From positions 44,429 through 108,428 of the forward strand of contig NZ_JMTB01000111.1 of the NCBI RefSeq assembly GCF_000734965.1: DNA of 64,000 nt, written 5' to 3'. A program made the translations under genes and the position numbers. Below the pieces are notes generated by a model. That model saw only the letters and a program-made list of their open reading frames with translations. It ran no database searches and was not told the origin of the DNA. Shown in pieces: positions 54,868-63,477 of the stretch. Numbering within the stretch: position 1 is the stretch's first letter; each line of letters starts with the position of its first letter. Source of the DNA: Trabulsiella guamensis ATCC 49490. GTDB lineage: Bacteria > Pseudomonadota > Gammaproteobacteria > Enterobacterales > Enterobacteriaceae.

Positions 54868-55627
54868 GTTGTTCACTCCCTGTAGCGGCTATTGCCTGCC
54901 GTTTGCGTTTCGCTCCTGGACCGATGCGTACCAGGAGTGACCCCATGACTACACCCGTCAGAAGATAGAGCACAGTACCGATGGTAAAAGCCTCCAGCGC
55001 ATGAGCGTTGTAGCTTTCGATTTGCCTGACCTGATAGGTCAGTTCGGCAAAGCCAATCCCGCTGGCGAGGGAGGAGAGCTTCATCAGGTTGAGATACTGC
55101 CCCACAACGGGCTGCCATGCGTTAGCCAGTCCCTGCGGCAGAAGGATGTAACGAAACAAACGCCACGGGGAGAATCCCTGCGCGAGTGCCGCTTCTCGTT
55201 GTCCGGCAGGGACAGAACGTAATCCTGACTCCACCTCCTCAATTAAAAATGCCGAGATGAATACCCCTAATCCCCAGGCAGAACATAGAAACTCGGGAGT
55301 AAACCACCAGACGCTACCGGGCAAAATCGACCAGTTGTGATCCGCATTCACCACATCTCTGAACACCTGGGGCAGCCAGTTCCAGGCGGCGAAATACCAG
55401 AACAGCAGTTGCACCAACAGCGGGGTATTGCGAAACAGCGAGACCCAGCCATTGACAACCGTGCTGCCGAAGCGTCTGCCTGAGAGGCGCAGAAGAAGAA
55501 AAAGCAGTGCAAGCAGGCTTGCCAGGAGCGCCCCGGCGAGCGTAACCCACAGGGTGGTGAGAAAACCGGATAAAATCCATTGCAGAGGCTGCCCGGTCAG
55601 CACGCCCTGCCAGTCGAGGGCGGGCAT
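54851..55627 (-). CDS. Polar amino acid ABC transporter permease (GltJ-like)
   Basis: A 258-residue permease of the HisMQ family. The N-terminal helix is followed by the family motif SLFRNTPLLVQLLFWYFA, an extended periplasmic segment (about residues 75-115) as in GltJ, and the EAA loop REAALAQGFSPWRLFRYILLPQ. It begins on the last base of the ATPase stop codon (TAATG), which indicates coupled translation, and overlaps the next permease gene. The pair forms the heteromeric channel of the importer. Confidence 0.87.
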   Translation of the reverse strand: MPALDWQGVLTGQPLQWILSGFLTTLWVTLAGALLASLLALLFLLLRLSGRRFGSTVVNGWVSLFRNTPLLVQLLFWYFAAWNWLPQVFRDVVNADHNWSILPGSVWWFTPEFLCSAWGLGVFISAFLIEEVESGLRSVPAGQREAALAQGFSPWRLFRYILLPQGLANAWQPVVGQYLNLMKLSSLASGIGFAELTYQVRQIESYNAHALEAFTIGTVLYLLTGVVMGSLLVRIGPGAKRKRQAIAATGSEQHDCRA

Positions 55628-56442
55628 TACAGAAGCTCCTGATGCAACGGGTTCAGGACTTTTTGCAGAAACCGTTGCGCACGTGGATGTGATGGTTGCC
55701 TGAAAAATTGCTCCGGCGGTGCGGTTTCAAGAATTTGTCCACCATCGATAAAAACAATTCGGTCGGCGATTTCCCGGGCAAACTGCATCTCATGGGTAAC
55801 CACAATCATAGTGATCCCACTATGGGCGAGGGCTTTCATCACCAACAGTACTTCACCAATCATCTCCGGATCCAGCGCAGAGGTGGGTTCATCGAACAGA
55901 ATGATTTGCGGCGATGAGGCCAGGGCACGGGCAATTGCGACCCGCTGTTGCTGGCCGCCGGAAAGCTCAGCGGGGAAATGGTGGGCTTTTTCCAGCATCC
56001 CGACGTTTTCCAGCAGTGTCAGCGCGCGCTCCTGAGCTGGCCGGGGCTTCCAGCCGTGAACATGCTCCAGCGCCAGAGTGATGTTCTGACTGGCGGTGAG
56101 GTGGGCATAAAGATTGAATTGCTGGAACACAAACCCGACCCGGCTACGCAACTGACGTAGCCCGTTACCGGAAAGCCGCCCGGTAGGCTTGTTGTCGACC
56201 AGGATCTCCCCGCCACTCAGGTTTTCAAGCTGGTTGATAAGACGAATCAGGGTGGATTTACCGGAACCCGAAGGGCCGAGGATGGCAACCACTTCACCAG
56301 GCGTAATGGTGAGGTTAATGTCGTTTAAAACCTGATGGTCACCGTAGCGTTTGTTTACATCACGAAATTCGACGCTGGCCTGTTCCAGATGTGAAAAATC
56401 CGCGGTACTGGCCGCGGAGTGTGAAAATAAAGCTGAGAACAT
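55627..56442 (-). CDS. Polar amino acid ABC transporter ATP-binding protein (GlnQ/GltL family)
   Basis: A 271-residue ATPase. Walker A is GPSGSGKST (about residue 56), the signature LSGGQQQRVAIARAL, Walker B IILFDEPTSALD and the H-loop VTHEMQFA; the family's FQQFNLYAHLTAS Q-loop is present. It carries about 25 extra N-terminal residues (MFSALFSHSAASTADFSHLE) compared with GlnQ or GltL. The start ATG directly follows the binding-protein stop (TAATATG). Second gene of the importer operon. Confidence 0.88.
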   Translation of the reverse strand: MFSALFSHSAASTADFSHLEQASVEFRDVNKRYGDHQVLNDINLTITPGEVVAILGPSGSGKSTLIRLINQLENLSGGEILVDNKPTGRLSGNGLRQLRSRVGFVFQQFNLYAHLTASQNITLALEHVHGWKPRPAQERALTLLENVGMLEKAHHFPAELSGGQQQRVAIARALASSPQIILFDEPTSALDPEMIGEVLLVMKALAHSGITMIVVTHEMQFAREIADRIVFIDGGQILETAPPEQFFRQPSHPRAQRFLQKVLNPLHQELL

Positions 56443-56443
56443 A

Positions 56444-57280
56444 TTACTGGGCTTCTATTTTAAAGGCGCGAGGTTGTGGAGAAGGCGTGTCCGGACCAAA
56501 CCAGACATCGTAGATTTTTGCCGCCTGACCATTCTTCTCAAGATTGACCAGCTCATTGTTGACCGCTTTTAGCAGTGCCGTTTCGCCTTTTTTCACCCCA
56601 ACGCCAATCTCTTCTTTACTGAGCAGATCGGGCAAGATTTTAAAGTTCGCTTTATCCGGCGCCTGTGCCAGAAGACCTGCCAGAATCGTGCTGTCCTGGG
56701 TGATTGCCTGCACATTACCATTGCGCAGCGCTGTTAGCGCCAGTGGAATGTCGTCATAAGAGAGCACGCGGGATTGCGGAAAACGCTGGTGCAGCGCCTG
56801 TTCGCCCGTCGTTCCTTTAACCGCGCCGATTCGCGCCCGGCTATAGTCATCAAGCTTATCCGGTGATTTTGCCGGAACCAGGAATTGTTGGCCTGTGACG
56901 AAGTAAGGGGTGGAAAAATCAATCACCTGCGCCCGTTCCGGAGTAATGGTGATATCCGCCACGATCAAATCAGCTTTTCCGGACTGCAACAATGGAATGC
57001 GGTTAGCCGGGTTGGTGGCGACCAGTTCCAGTTTCACGCCAAGCGCTTTTGCCAGTGCTTTGGCGAAGTCCACATCGTAACCCTCGATCTCATGGGTTTT
57101 TGCATCTATTGAACCAAACGGCGGGTTAGCATCAAAAGTAGCGACTTTTACCACTCCTGCAGCCTTAATATCAGCCAGTTGATCAGCCTGTGCCTGGGTT
57201 GAAAGCAGGCTGCCAGCTGCCAGTAATCCCAGCACCAGTGCCCGTTTTTTAAACCATTTCATGTTTGCTGCCATAGTCAT
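56444..57280 (-). CDS. Periplasmic polar amino acid-binding protein (ABC importer)
   Basis: A 278-residue solute-binding protein. The signal peptide (about residues 7-32, cleavage after STQAQA) is followed by a family 3 bilobed binding domain. Ligand-pocket motifs typical of glutamate/glutamine/histidine binding proteins are visible: NPPFGSIDA, YDVDFAKALAK, ADLIVADITITPERAQVIDFSTPYF and the second-lobe VKGTTGEQAL. First gene of the operon. It could bind an acidic or polar amino acid or a sulfur amino acid; the sequence alone does not decide. An alternative start at 57262 would also leave a complete signal peptide. Confidence 0.87.
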   Translation of the reverse strand: MTMAANMKWFKKRALVLGLLAAGSLLSTQAQADQLADIKAAGVVKVATFDANPPFGSIDAKTHEIEGYDVDFAKALAKALGVKLELVATNPANRIPLLQSGKADLIVADITITPERAQVIDFSTPYFVTGQQFLVPAKSPDKLDDYSRARIGAVKGTTGEQALHQRFPQSRVLSYDDIPLALTALRNGNVQAITQDSTILAGLLAQAPDKANFKILPDLLSKEEIGVGVKKGETALLKAVNNELVNLEKNGQAAKIYDVWFGPDTPSPQPRAFKIEAQ

Positions 57281-57516
57281 TGATCATCCCGTGTTTTTGT
57301 TTTGTTCCGTTACGCTCCCATAAGCGAAAGCTATCGACAAATAAGAAATCGTTCTTTGTTATTAGCAAAAAAGCATTAGTGAACAATGTGTTAAGAGCAG
57401 GTAAAAAAACGGGCGGCTATTTGCAAATCCTGCACATCGACAGTCGATATTGATATTTCCCCTGCACGGGTTTTGGGTATTTAACTTAGAGCAGGTTGAG
57501 TGAGAGGGTAAAGACG
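57281..57516. other. Region upstream of the importer operon
   Basis: An AT-rich stretch that should carry the minus-strand importer promoter. An 11-base sequence TTACGCTCCCA (57310-57320) recurs inverted at 57767-57777 on the far side of the two micro-ORFs. No regulator gene and no clear operator is seen. Confidence 0.45.
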
Positions 57517-57684
57517 ATGAAAAAGTGGATAAGCACGTTACGGCGGTTTTTTGCGACCCGACCAGTGAATACGGAGAACAGCGCGCAACGTGTTCTTGAG
57601 TCAATACTCCCTGTCGCCAGCCTGTATGGTGTGGATATAGCCAACATTGATCCGGAGTGGTTCCATGATAAAACGCCACGCTGA
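57517..57684 (+). CDS. Hypothetical 55-residue protein (micro-ORF A)
   Basis: ATG at 57517 preceded by GAGG (57504-57507) with 9-base spacing; TGA at 57682. The product has a basic N-terminus (MKKWISTLRRFFATR), a central hydrophobic stretch (VLESILPVASLYGV) and an acidic end (DIANIDPEWFHD). I do not recognise a family. It overlaps a second micro-ORF by 20 bases, in the +1 frame, and lies on the strand opposite to the flanking transporter genes. The upstream TTG at 57496 would add seven residues. Whether it is expressed cannot be told from sequence; the good ribosome binding site and sensible composition argue for it. Confidence 0.45.
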   Translation: MKKWISTLRRFFATRPVNTENSAQRVLESILPVASLYGVDIANIDPEWFHDKTPR

Positions 57685-57742
57685 ACTGCGCCGCACGCGT
57701 GAAATGTACTGGAATGAGCTGTGCATTGCATTGCTCCTCTGA
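57665..57742 (+). CDS. Hypothetical 25-residue peptide (micro-ORF B)
   Basis: ATG at 57665 inside the end of micro-ORF A, with GGAG (57654-57657) seven bases upstream, a well-placed ribosome binding site. TGA at 57740. The peptide is MIKRHAELRRTREMYWNELC followed by IALLL: basic and amphipathic, with a hydrophobic end. Overlap and spacing fit translational coupling with ORF A. No family is recognised, and an ORF this short can arise by chance. Confidence 0.35.
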   Translation: MIKRHAELRRTREMYWNELCIALLL

Positions 57743-57853
57743 ACATCTCAGTGCCGCCTTGTTTTTTGGGAGCGTAATGTGGCATGAAGTTGCACACGCC
57801 ACATCGGGTTCCATACTTCGGTAAGGCTTAATCTGTGCCTGTCTCTCGCCGGG

Positions 57854-59326
57854 TTACCAGTATCCCAGCAAGTGCCACCAGAAAGCCCCGGTCACAGCCC
57901 AGATTGTCAGGTTCACCACACTCATCACCAGCCCTGTCTTCCACCATTCCGCAAGCGTGACATAGCCAGAGCCAAAAATAATCGGCGCAGTGCCTGTGCC
58001 ATAGTGGGTAAGTGACATCATCAGCGAGGATGCGAAGCCGAGCATCAGGCCAAGCAGGGCGGGCGGCGCGCCAAGGCCTAATCCTGCGATGAAAAAGGCA
58101 GAGAACATGGCCGTGATATGTGCCGTCGTACTGGCGAAAAAGTAGTGGGAATAGACATACAGCAGAATCAACAGCAGTGTTGCGATACTCCAGTGAACAC
58201 CAAGATGATCGATCGCCGTTCCAATGCTCATTGCCAGCCAACTCACCAGCCCCAGTTTGCTAAGAAAATCGGCCATCATCACCAGTGCCGCAAACCAGAC
58301 GATGGTATCCCAGGCGCCACGACACTTAAGAATGTCCTCCCAGGTTAATACACCCGTGAGCAACAGAATCGATAACCCGATGAGCGCCGCGCTGGTTGGG
58401 TTAACGGTCCAGCTGTTACCCATGATCATCGCAGGGACGCCTGCCCACAGACAGAGCAGCAGAATGAAAACCCCCAGCGTTATCTTCTCAGCTAACGACA
58501 GGGGACCAAGCGCATCCAGTTTCTGCCGGGCGAATTGTGGTGCATCTGGCGTACGGGTAATCGCTGGCGGATAGAGCCACCAGATGACGACGGGCATCAC
58601 CATCAGCGAGACCACGGCGGGAAGGAGTGCGGCAATCGCCCACATTCCCCAGGTCATATTCAGTACGCCATCCGTCCCCTTTGTCAGAAAGCTGACAATC
58701 AGTGGGTTTGGCGCTGTTGCAGTGATAAACATCGCCGAGCTGATTGGGTTAATGTTGTAATTCACCAGCGCCAGATAACGTCCCGTTGAACCTTTTTCAG
58801 TATGACCCGGCGGAGAGCCGAGACTGTCCGCTATCGCGCGCATGACCGGGTGGATAATCCCGCCACCACGCGCGGTATTGCTTGGCGTGACGGGGGCAAT
58901 CAGCGTTTCGGCAAGTGTTAATGCCCACGCAATACCTAAGGTTCTCTTGCCAAACATCGCAATGAAACCGTAACCAATGCGCGCACCGAGTCCCGTTTTC
59001 AACAGGCTCTGCGACAGCATGATCGATAAGCCAATGAGCCAGATCAACTGATTGGAAAAACCGCTTAGCGCGTCGTTAAGCGCTGCAGACGGTTTACCGG
59101 GGTTCGTCACGCCGGTAATAGCCACCAGCATGATGGCCACAATTGCAATCGCCCCAATGGGCATGGCTTTACCGATAATGGCCGCGATAGTGCCGATGAA
59201 CAGCGCCAGCAGATGCCATGCCTGCAAGGTCACGTCCGCAGGGCAAGGGATGACATACCAGATGGTCAGAGTAATAACAATTGAGACGATGGCTGGCCGA
59301 GAGCGAATGGGGGTTAATCTTTCCAT
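57854..59326 (-). CDS. DASS-family anion:sodium symporter / dicarboxylate antiporter
   Basis: A 490-residue inner-membrane transporter with about 12-14 hydrophobic segments, of the CitT/TtdT/YbhI group (divalent anion:Na+ symporter family). Family features: GFSNQLIWLIGLSIML, ETLIAPVTPSNTARGGGI (a substrate-loop SNT) and near the C-terminus SLTHYGTGTAPIIFGSGY (second repeat motif). Relatives exchange citrate, tartrate, malate or oxoglutarate for succinate. AAGGAT precedes the ATG. It is divergent from phsA across a 526-base gap, so shared anaerobic control is possible. No enzyme gene for a particular substrate is beside it, so the ligand is unknown. Confidence 0.88.
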   Translation of the reverse strand: MERLTPIRSRPAIVSIVITLTIWYVIPCPADVTLQAWHLLALFIGTIAAIIGKAMPIGAIAIVAIMLVAITGVTNPGKPSAALNDALSGFSNQLIWLIGLSIMLSQSLLKTGLGARIGYGFIAMFGKRTLGIAWALTLAETLIAPVTPSNTARGGGIIHPVMRAIADSLGSPPGHTEKGSTGRYLALVNYNINPISSAMFITATAPNPLIVSFLTKGTDGVLNMTWGMWAIAALLPAVVSLMVMPVVIWWLYPPAITRTPDAPQFARQKLDALGPLSLAEKITLGVFILLLCLWAGVPAMIMGNSWTVNPTSAALIGLSILLLTGVLTWEDILKCRGAWDTIVWFAALVMMADFLSKLGLVSWLAMSIGTAIDHLGVHWSIATLLLILLYVYSHYFFASTTAHITAMFSAFFIAGLGLGAPPALLGLMLGFASSLMMSLTHYGTGTAPIIFGSGYVTLAEWWKTGLVMSVVNLTIWAVTGAFWWHLLGYW

Positions 59327-59852
59327 GGATCAATCCTTGAGTTTCCTGCACATGAATATGCGCTTTTAATACTATCGGCCCTTCGTAAGGGTAAAACGCA
59401 CCGTCCTCTCACAAAACCAAAAAATCATCAGTTGTAATCATGTTGATAGGATTTAATGTCATATTTTCTCTGCGGTTTGTGCCGTTTTTATTTGGAAGAA
59501 AATACCACCAAATAATAATCAGTTAAAAAAGTTTCTGAATTCGCTTAACGTGAACTCGCGTGCTACCTGCCTTTCCAGTAATTTCTGCTGTCGCCTTAGA
59601 GTCACATCATTTTCTGTAATTTTTTCTGTGAGTCAGTTTCAAATTTCCTGTCGATTTCGTCGTGCATAAATATCAAGCGATAAAATGACCCTGCGATAAG
59701 AATTTATTTCTTTTTTTAGTGAAAGTGAAGATTAATGATTTTCAGGAATGTGATTTAGTAAAATTCTTTATATTCAATTTGTGATTGGCGCTATGTTTTT
59801 TTACTTTTAAAGACTTATTCTTTGTGGGTATATTCAAATAGCTGGAGGTTAT
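59327..59852. other. AT-rich divergent regulatory region, DASS transporter / phsA
   Basis: A 526-base region without a supportable ORF, clearly AT-richer than its neighbours. It must hold the phsA promoter to the right and the transporter promoter to the left. An FNR-like TTGAT-AGGA-TTTAA (59443-59456, 8 of 10 positions) is 117 bases before the transporter. TTGTGATTGGCG near 59,779 is only a half CRP site. phsA has GGAGG 5 bases before its ATG. The salmonella phs operon is induced by anaerobiosis with thiosulfate and repressed by glucose. Confidence 0.55.
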
Positions 59853-62129
59853 ATGGGCATTAGTCGTCGTTCTTTTCTACAGGGGATCGGTATCGGCTGT
59901 TCTGTCTGTGCTGTCGGGAATTTTCCACCCGGCGCGCTGGCCCGTAATCCCCAGTTAGCCATTACCGGGAAAACCACATTTACGCCAAGTTTATGCGAGA
60001 TGTGTTCCTATCGCTGTCCAATTCAGGCAAAAACCATCAGCAACAAAGCGGTATTTATACAGGGAAATACTGAGGCCCCCTTGCAGGGAACCCGGGTATG
60101 CGCCCGCGGCGGAAGCGGTATCAGCCTCGTCAATGACCCGAATCGAATTGTAAAACCCATGAAACGATCTGGTCCACGCGGCAGCGGAGAGTGGCAGGTC
60201 ATCAGCTGGCAGCAGGCGTATCAGGAAATCGCCGGGAAAATGAAGGCGATCAAAACACAGTACGGCGCCGAAAGCATCGCTTTTACTTCGAAGTCTGGTT
60301 CGCTTGCCGGGCATCTGTTCTATCTGGCAAAAGTCTTTGGATCGCCAAATACCTTCACACATGCATCCACTTGCCCTGCCGGAAAAGCGGTGGCCGCAAC
60401 GATCATGGCGGGAGGAGATCTGGCGATGGATCTCGCAAATTCGCAGTATATCCTCTCGTTTGGCCACAACCTGTACGAAGGCATCGAAGTGGCTGAAACC
60501 CATGAACTGATGAACGCACAGGCTAAAGGGGCGAAGCTGGTCAGTTTTGATCCGCGACTGTCTGTGCTCTCCAGTAAGGCCGATGAATGGTACGCCATCC
60601 GTCCCGGCGGCGACTTGCCAGTACTGATGGCGATGTGTCACGTCATGATTACTGAGAAATTGTATGACGCTTCTTTCGTTGAAAAGTATACCACCGGGTT
60701 TGACGCACTGAGTGATGCTGTCAGCCAGACCACCCCGGCCTGGGCGGAGATGCATTCTGATGTTCCTGCTGATGTCATTTTTCGCATAACAAGAGAAATC
60801 GCCGCAAAAGCCCCTCATGCACTGGTTAGCCCCGGACACCGGGCAACGTATTCCCAGGAAGAGATTGATATGCGCAGGATGATTTTTGTCCTGAACGTCC
60901 TGCTGGGAAATATTGAGAAAGAAGGTGGGATGTATCAGAAAAAAGGTGCCGGAACCTATAACAAGCTGGCGGGCGTGAAGGTTGCGCCAGTGCTCGCCAG
61001 TCCGGACGTCAGTAACGTAGCGAAGATCGCGGCGAAGCGTATCGACCTGGTCGAGCCTCAGTACAAGTTTATCGCCGCTGGCGGTGGGGTTTTGCAGAGT
61101 ATCATTAATGCCTCGCTGACCCAAAAACCCTATCCCCTTAAAGGATGGATTATGTCCCGCCACAACCCGCTGCAGACGGTGACCTGTCGTCCCGACCTGG
61201 TCAAAACACTGGAACAGATGGATCTGGTGGTCAGTTGCGATGTCTATCTGAGTGAAAGTGCGGCGTATGCGGATTATTTGCTGCCAGAATGTACTTACCT
61301 CGAGCGTGACGAAGAAGTGACGGACATGTCAGGCCTGAACCCTGCTTACGCGCTGCGTCAGCAGGTGGTGGACCCCGTCGGGGAGGCCCGCCCGAGCTGG
61401 CAGATCTGGAAAGAGCTGGCCGTGGAACTTGGTCTTGGACAGTATTACCCCTGGCAGGATATGCAGACACGGCAACTTCATCAACTGAATGGCGATCATG
61501 GCTTATATAACACGCTCCACGAGAAAGGCTATCTGAACTGGGGCGTTCCGTTGTTATATCGCGAGGCCGAGTCCGTCCGCAATTTCATGAAGAAGTACCC
61601 CTCCGCAGTGATGGCTGACGGTGACGGGACTTACGGCAACCAACTGAAGTTTAAAACGCCGAGTGGAAAAATTGAGCTCTACTCCGATCAACTTGAAAAA
61701 TTACTGCCTGACTATGGGATCCCACGGGCAAGACTTCTGGCGCTGAAAAATGACGAAGAGCTCTACTTTATTCAGGGCAAAGTAGCCGTTCATACCAATG
61801 GCGCAACGCAATATGTGCCGCTGCTCAGCGAATTAATGTGGGATAACGCAGTCTGGATCCACCCCCAGACTGCGAATCAAAGAGGCATTCGCAACGGAGA
61901 TGAGGTCTGGCTGGAAAACAGTACGGGTAAAGAGAAAGGCAGGGCGCTTATTACCTCCGCGATCCGCCAGGACACCCTCTTTGTCTATATGGGGTTTGGC
62001 TCAAAAGCGGGTGCGAAAACGGCCGCGACGGTTCACGGTATCCACTGCGGTAATTTGCTGCCAAACGTAACGAGTCCGGTCACCGGCACGGTTGTGCATA
62101 CGTCTGGTGTCACCCTGCGTCGTGTATGA
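59853..62129 (+). CDS. phsA: Thiosulfate reductase molybdopterin subunit PhsA
   Basis: A 758-residue periplasmic catalytic subunit, the same length as Salmonella PhsA and similar throughout. The twin-arginine signal is SRRSFLQG at residues 4-11, with AxA cleavage near ALA (about 30). The 4Fe-4S ligands are Cys48, Cys51, Cys55 (CEMCSYRCP) and Cys83 (GTRVCARGG). The probable molybdenum ligand is Cys174 in [10 protein letters not shown]. It reduces thiosulfate to sulfide and sulfite with electrons from menaquinol through PhsB and PhsC, and is the basis of anaerobic H2S production. Polysulfide reductase is the closest alternative. The stop overlaps an upstream ATG of phsB. Confidence 0.93.
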   Translation: MGISRRSFLQGIGIGCSVCAVGNFPPGALARNPQLAITGKTTFTPSLCEMCSYRCPIQAKTISNKAVFIQGNTEAPLQGTRVCARGGSGISLVNDPNRIVKPMKRSGPRGSGEWQVISWQQAYQEIAGKMKAIKTQYGAESIAFTSKSGSLAGHLFYLAKVFGSPNTFTHASTCPAGKAVAATIMAGGDLAMDLANSQYILSFGHNLYEGIEVAETHELMNAQAKGAKLVSFDPRLSVLSSKADEWYAIRPGGDLPVLMAMCHVMITEKLYDASFVEKYTTGFDALSDAVSQTTPAWAEMHSDVPADVIFRITREIAAKAPHALVSPGHRATYSQEEIDMRRMIFVLNVLLGNIEKEGGMYQKKGAGTYNKLAGVKVAPVLASPDVSNVAKIAAKRIDLVEPQYKFIAAGGGVLQSIINASLTQKPYPLKGWIMSRHNPLQTVTCRPDLVKTLEQMDLVVSCDVYLSESAAYADYLLPECTYLERDEEVTDMSGLNPAYALRQQVVDPVGEARPSWQIWKELAVELGLGQYYPWQDMQTRQLHQLNGDHGLYNTLHEKGYLNWGVPLLYREAESVRNFMKKYPSAVMADGDGTYGNQLKFKTPSGKIELYSDQLEKLLPDYGIPRARLLALKNDEELYFIQGKVAVHTNGATQYVPLLSELMWDNAVWIHPQTANQRGIRNGDEVWLENSTGKEKGRALITSAIRQDTLFVYMGFGSKAGAKTAATVHGIHCGNLLPNVTSPVTGTVVHTSGVTLRRV

Positions 62130-62143
62130 AAAAGGAGTTCACG

Positions 62144-62722
62144 ATGAATTCTTCAGATAATCAGTATGTTATGTTACACGATGAGCAGCGGTGTATCGGC
62201 TGTCAGGCCTGTACCGTTGCCTGTAAAGTGCTGAACGATATCCCGGAAGGATACAGCCGCGTGCAGGTGCAGATCCTCCATCCACAGTCCGAAGAGAACC
62301 CTTCCTCGCATTTCAAGTTTGTCAGGGTTTCATGCCAGCATTGCGCAGATGCACCCTGCGTTAGCGTTTGCCCGACCGGAGCGTCGTTCCGTGACGAAAA
62401 TGGCATTGTCCAGGTGGATAAATCGCAGTGCATCGGATGCGATTATTGTGTGGCCGCCTGCCCGTTCCATGTGCGTTACCTTAACCCCCGGACCGGTATT
62501 GCGGATAAATGTAATTTCTGTTCGGATACTCGCCTTGCAGAAGGGGAGGCTCCGGCGTGTGTCTCCGTTTGTCCGACCGATGCTCTGACTTTCGGAAAAC
62601 TGAATGAACCGGCTATCCAGCGCTGGATAGCCCGTAACGATATTTATCGTCAGCAGAATGAACAAAGTGGGGATGTGAGCCTGTTCCGGCACAAAGAAGT
62701 TCATCAGGAGGTGCGCAAATGA
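62144..62722 (+). CDS. phsB: Thiosulfate reductase iron-sulfur subunit PhsB
   Basis: A 192-residue electron-transfer protein, the Salmonella PhsB length. Sixteen cysteines in four groups bind four 4Fe-4S clusters: [38 protein letters not shown] and [10 protein letters not shown]...CVSVCP. It relays electrons from PhsC to PhsA. An ATG at 62126 overlaps the phsA stop and would add six residues, but AAAGGAG lies six bases before the ATG at 62144, giving the family length. It overlaps phsC by 4 bases. Confidence 0.93.
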   Translation: MNSSDNQYVMLHDEQRCIGCQACTVACKVLNDIPEGYSRVQVQILHPQSEENPSSHFKFVRVSCQHCADAPCVSVCPTGASFRDENGIVQVDKSQCIGCDYCVAACPFHVRYLNPRTGIADKCNFCSDTRLAEGEAPACVSVCPTDALTFGKLNEPAIQRWIARNDIYRQQNEQSGDVSLFRHKEVHQEVRK

Positions 62723-63477
62723 ATACTATTTGGGGAGCGGAACTAAACTATGCACCGGATTACTGGCCACTATGGCTCGTTTATGCCGGGATCATCGTCC
62801 TGTTGTTTATTGCCGGGTTGCTATTACATGCCTTATTACGTCGCTTTCTGGCGCCGAAAGCTGCGGAAGATGGAATTGAAGTGCGCGAGTATCTTTATCC
62901 TCTCTACGTCCGCTGCTGGCACTGGGGAAATGCCTTGCTGTTTATTCTTTTGTTGCTGACTGGCCTTGCGGGGCATTTTACCGTCGGGTCGGTGCCTTTT
63001 ATGGTGGAGGTACACCGAATATGCGGGTTTGTGTTAGTGGCTTTCTGGTTCGTCTTTGTCCTGATTAATCTGTTCAGTCGCAACGGACAACATTACCGGG
63101 TACGTCTGGCCGGAATGATTTCTCGCTGTTTTCTGCAGATTCGTTATTATCTGTACGGCATTATGAAAGGGGAACCGCACCCGTTTGAGGCCACTGAAAC
63201 GCAAAAATTCAACCCCCTGCAGCAGCTCGGGTATCTGGCGATTATGTATTTACTGGTGCCGTTATTAATCATTACTGGCCTGCTGTGTCTCTGGCCAGTT
63301 GCGGGTTTTGGTGGGCCAATGATGCTGATGTTGCATTTTGCGCTGGGCATCGCAGGGCTGATGTTTATCTGTGTTCACATCTATCTCTGTACCCTGGGAG
63401 ATACGCCAGCACAAATTTTTCGCAGCATGATCGATGGTTACCATCGGCACCGCAGTCATGAAAGACAAGAACGGTAG
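62719..63477 (+). CDS. phsC: Thiosulfate reductase cytochrome b subunit PhsC
   Basis: A 252-residue membrane anchor (Salmonella PhsC 254) with about five helices of the FdnI/HydC-like cytochrome b type. Candidate haem histidines are in [31 protein letters not shown] and ICVHIYLC. It oxidises menaquinol and feeds PhsB. Start ATG overlaps the phsB stop (ATGA). A branched hairpin with a T-run follows, so phsABC ends here. Confidence 0.92.
   Translation: MNTIWGAELNYAPDYWPLWLVYAGIIVLLFIAGLLLHALLRRFLAPKAAEDGIEVREYLYPLYVRCWHWGNALLFILLLLTGLAGHFTVGSVPFMVEVHRICGFVLVAFWFVFVLINLFSRNGQHYRVRLAGMISRCFLQIRYYLYGIMKGEPHPFEATETQKFNPLQQLGYLAIMYLLVPLLIITGLLCLWPVAGFGGPMMLMLHFALGIAGLMFICVHIYLCTLGDTPAQIFRSMIDGYHRHRSHERQER

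Noticed and set aside
59991..61163. A 390-codon minus-strand frame opposite phsA
   Set aside because: Cysteine, histidine and arginine content is that of a reverse frame; phsA is clearly the real gene.
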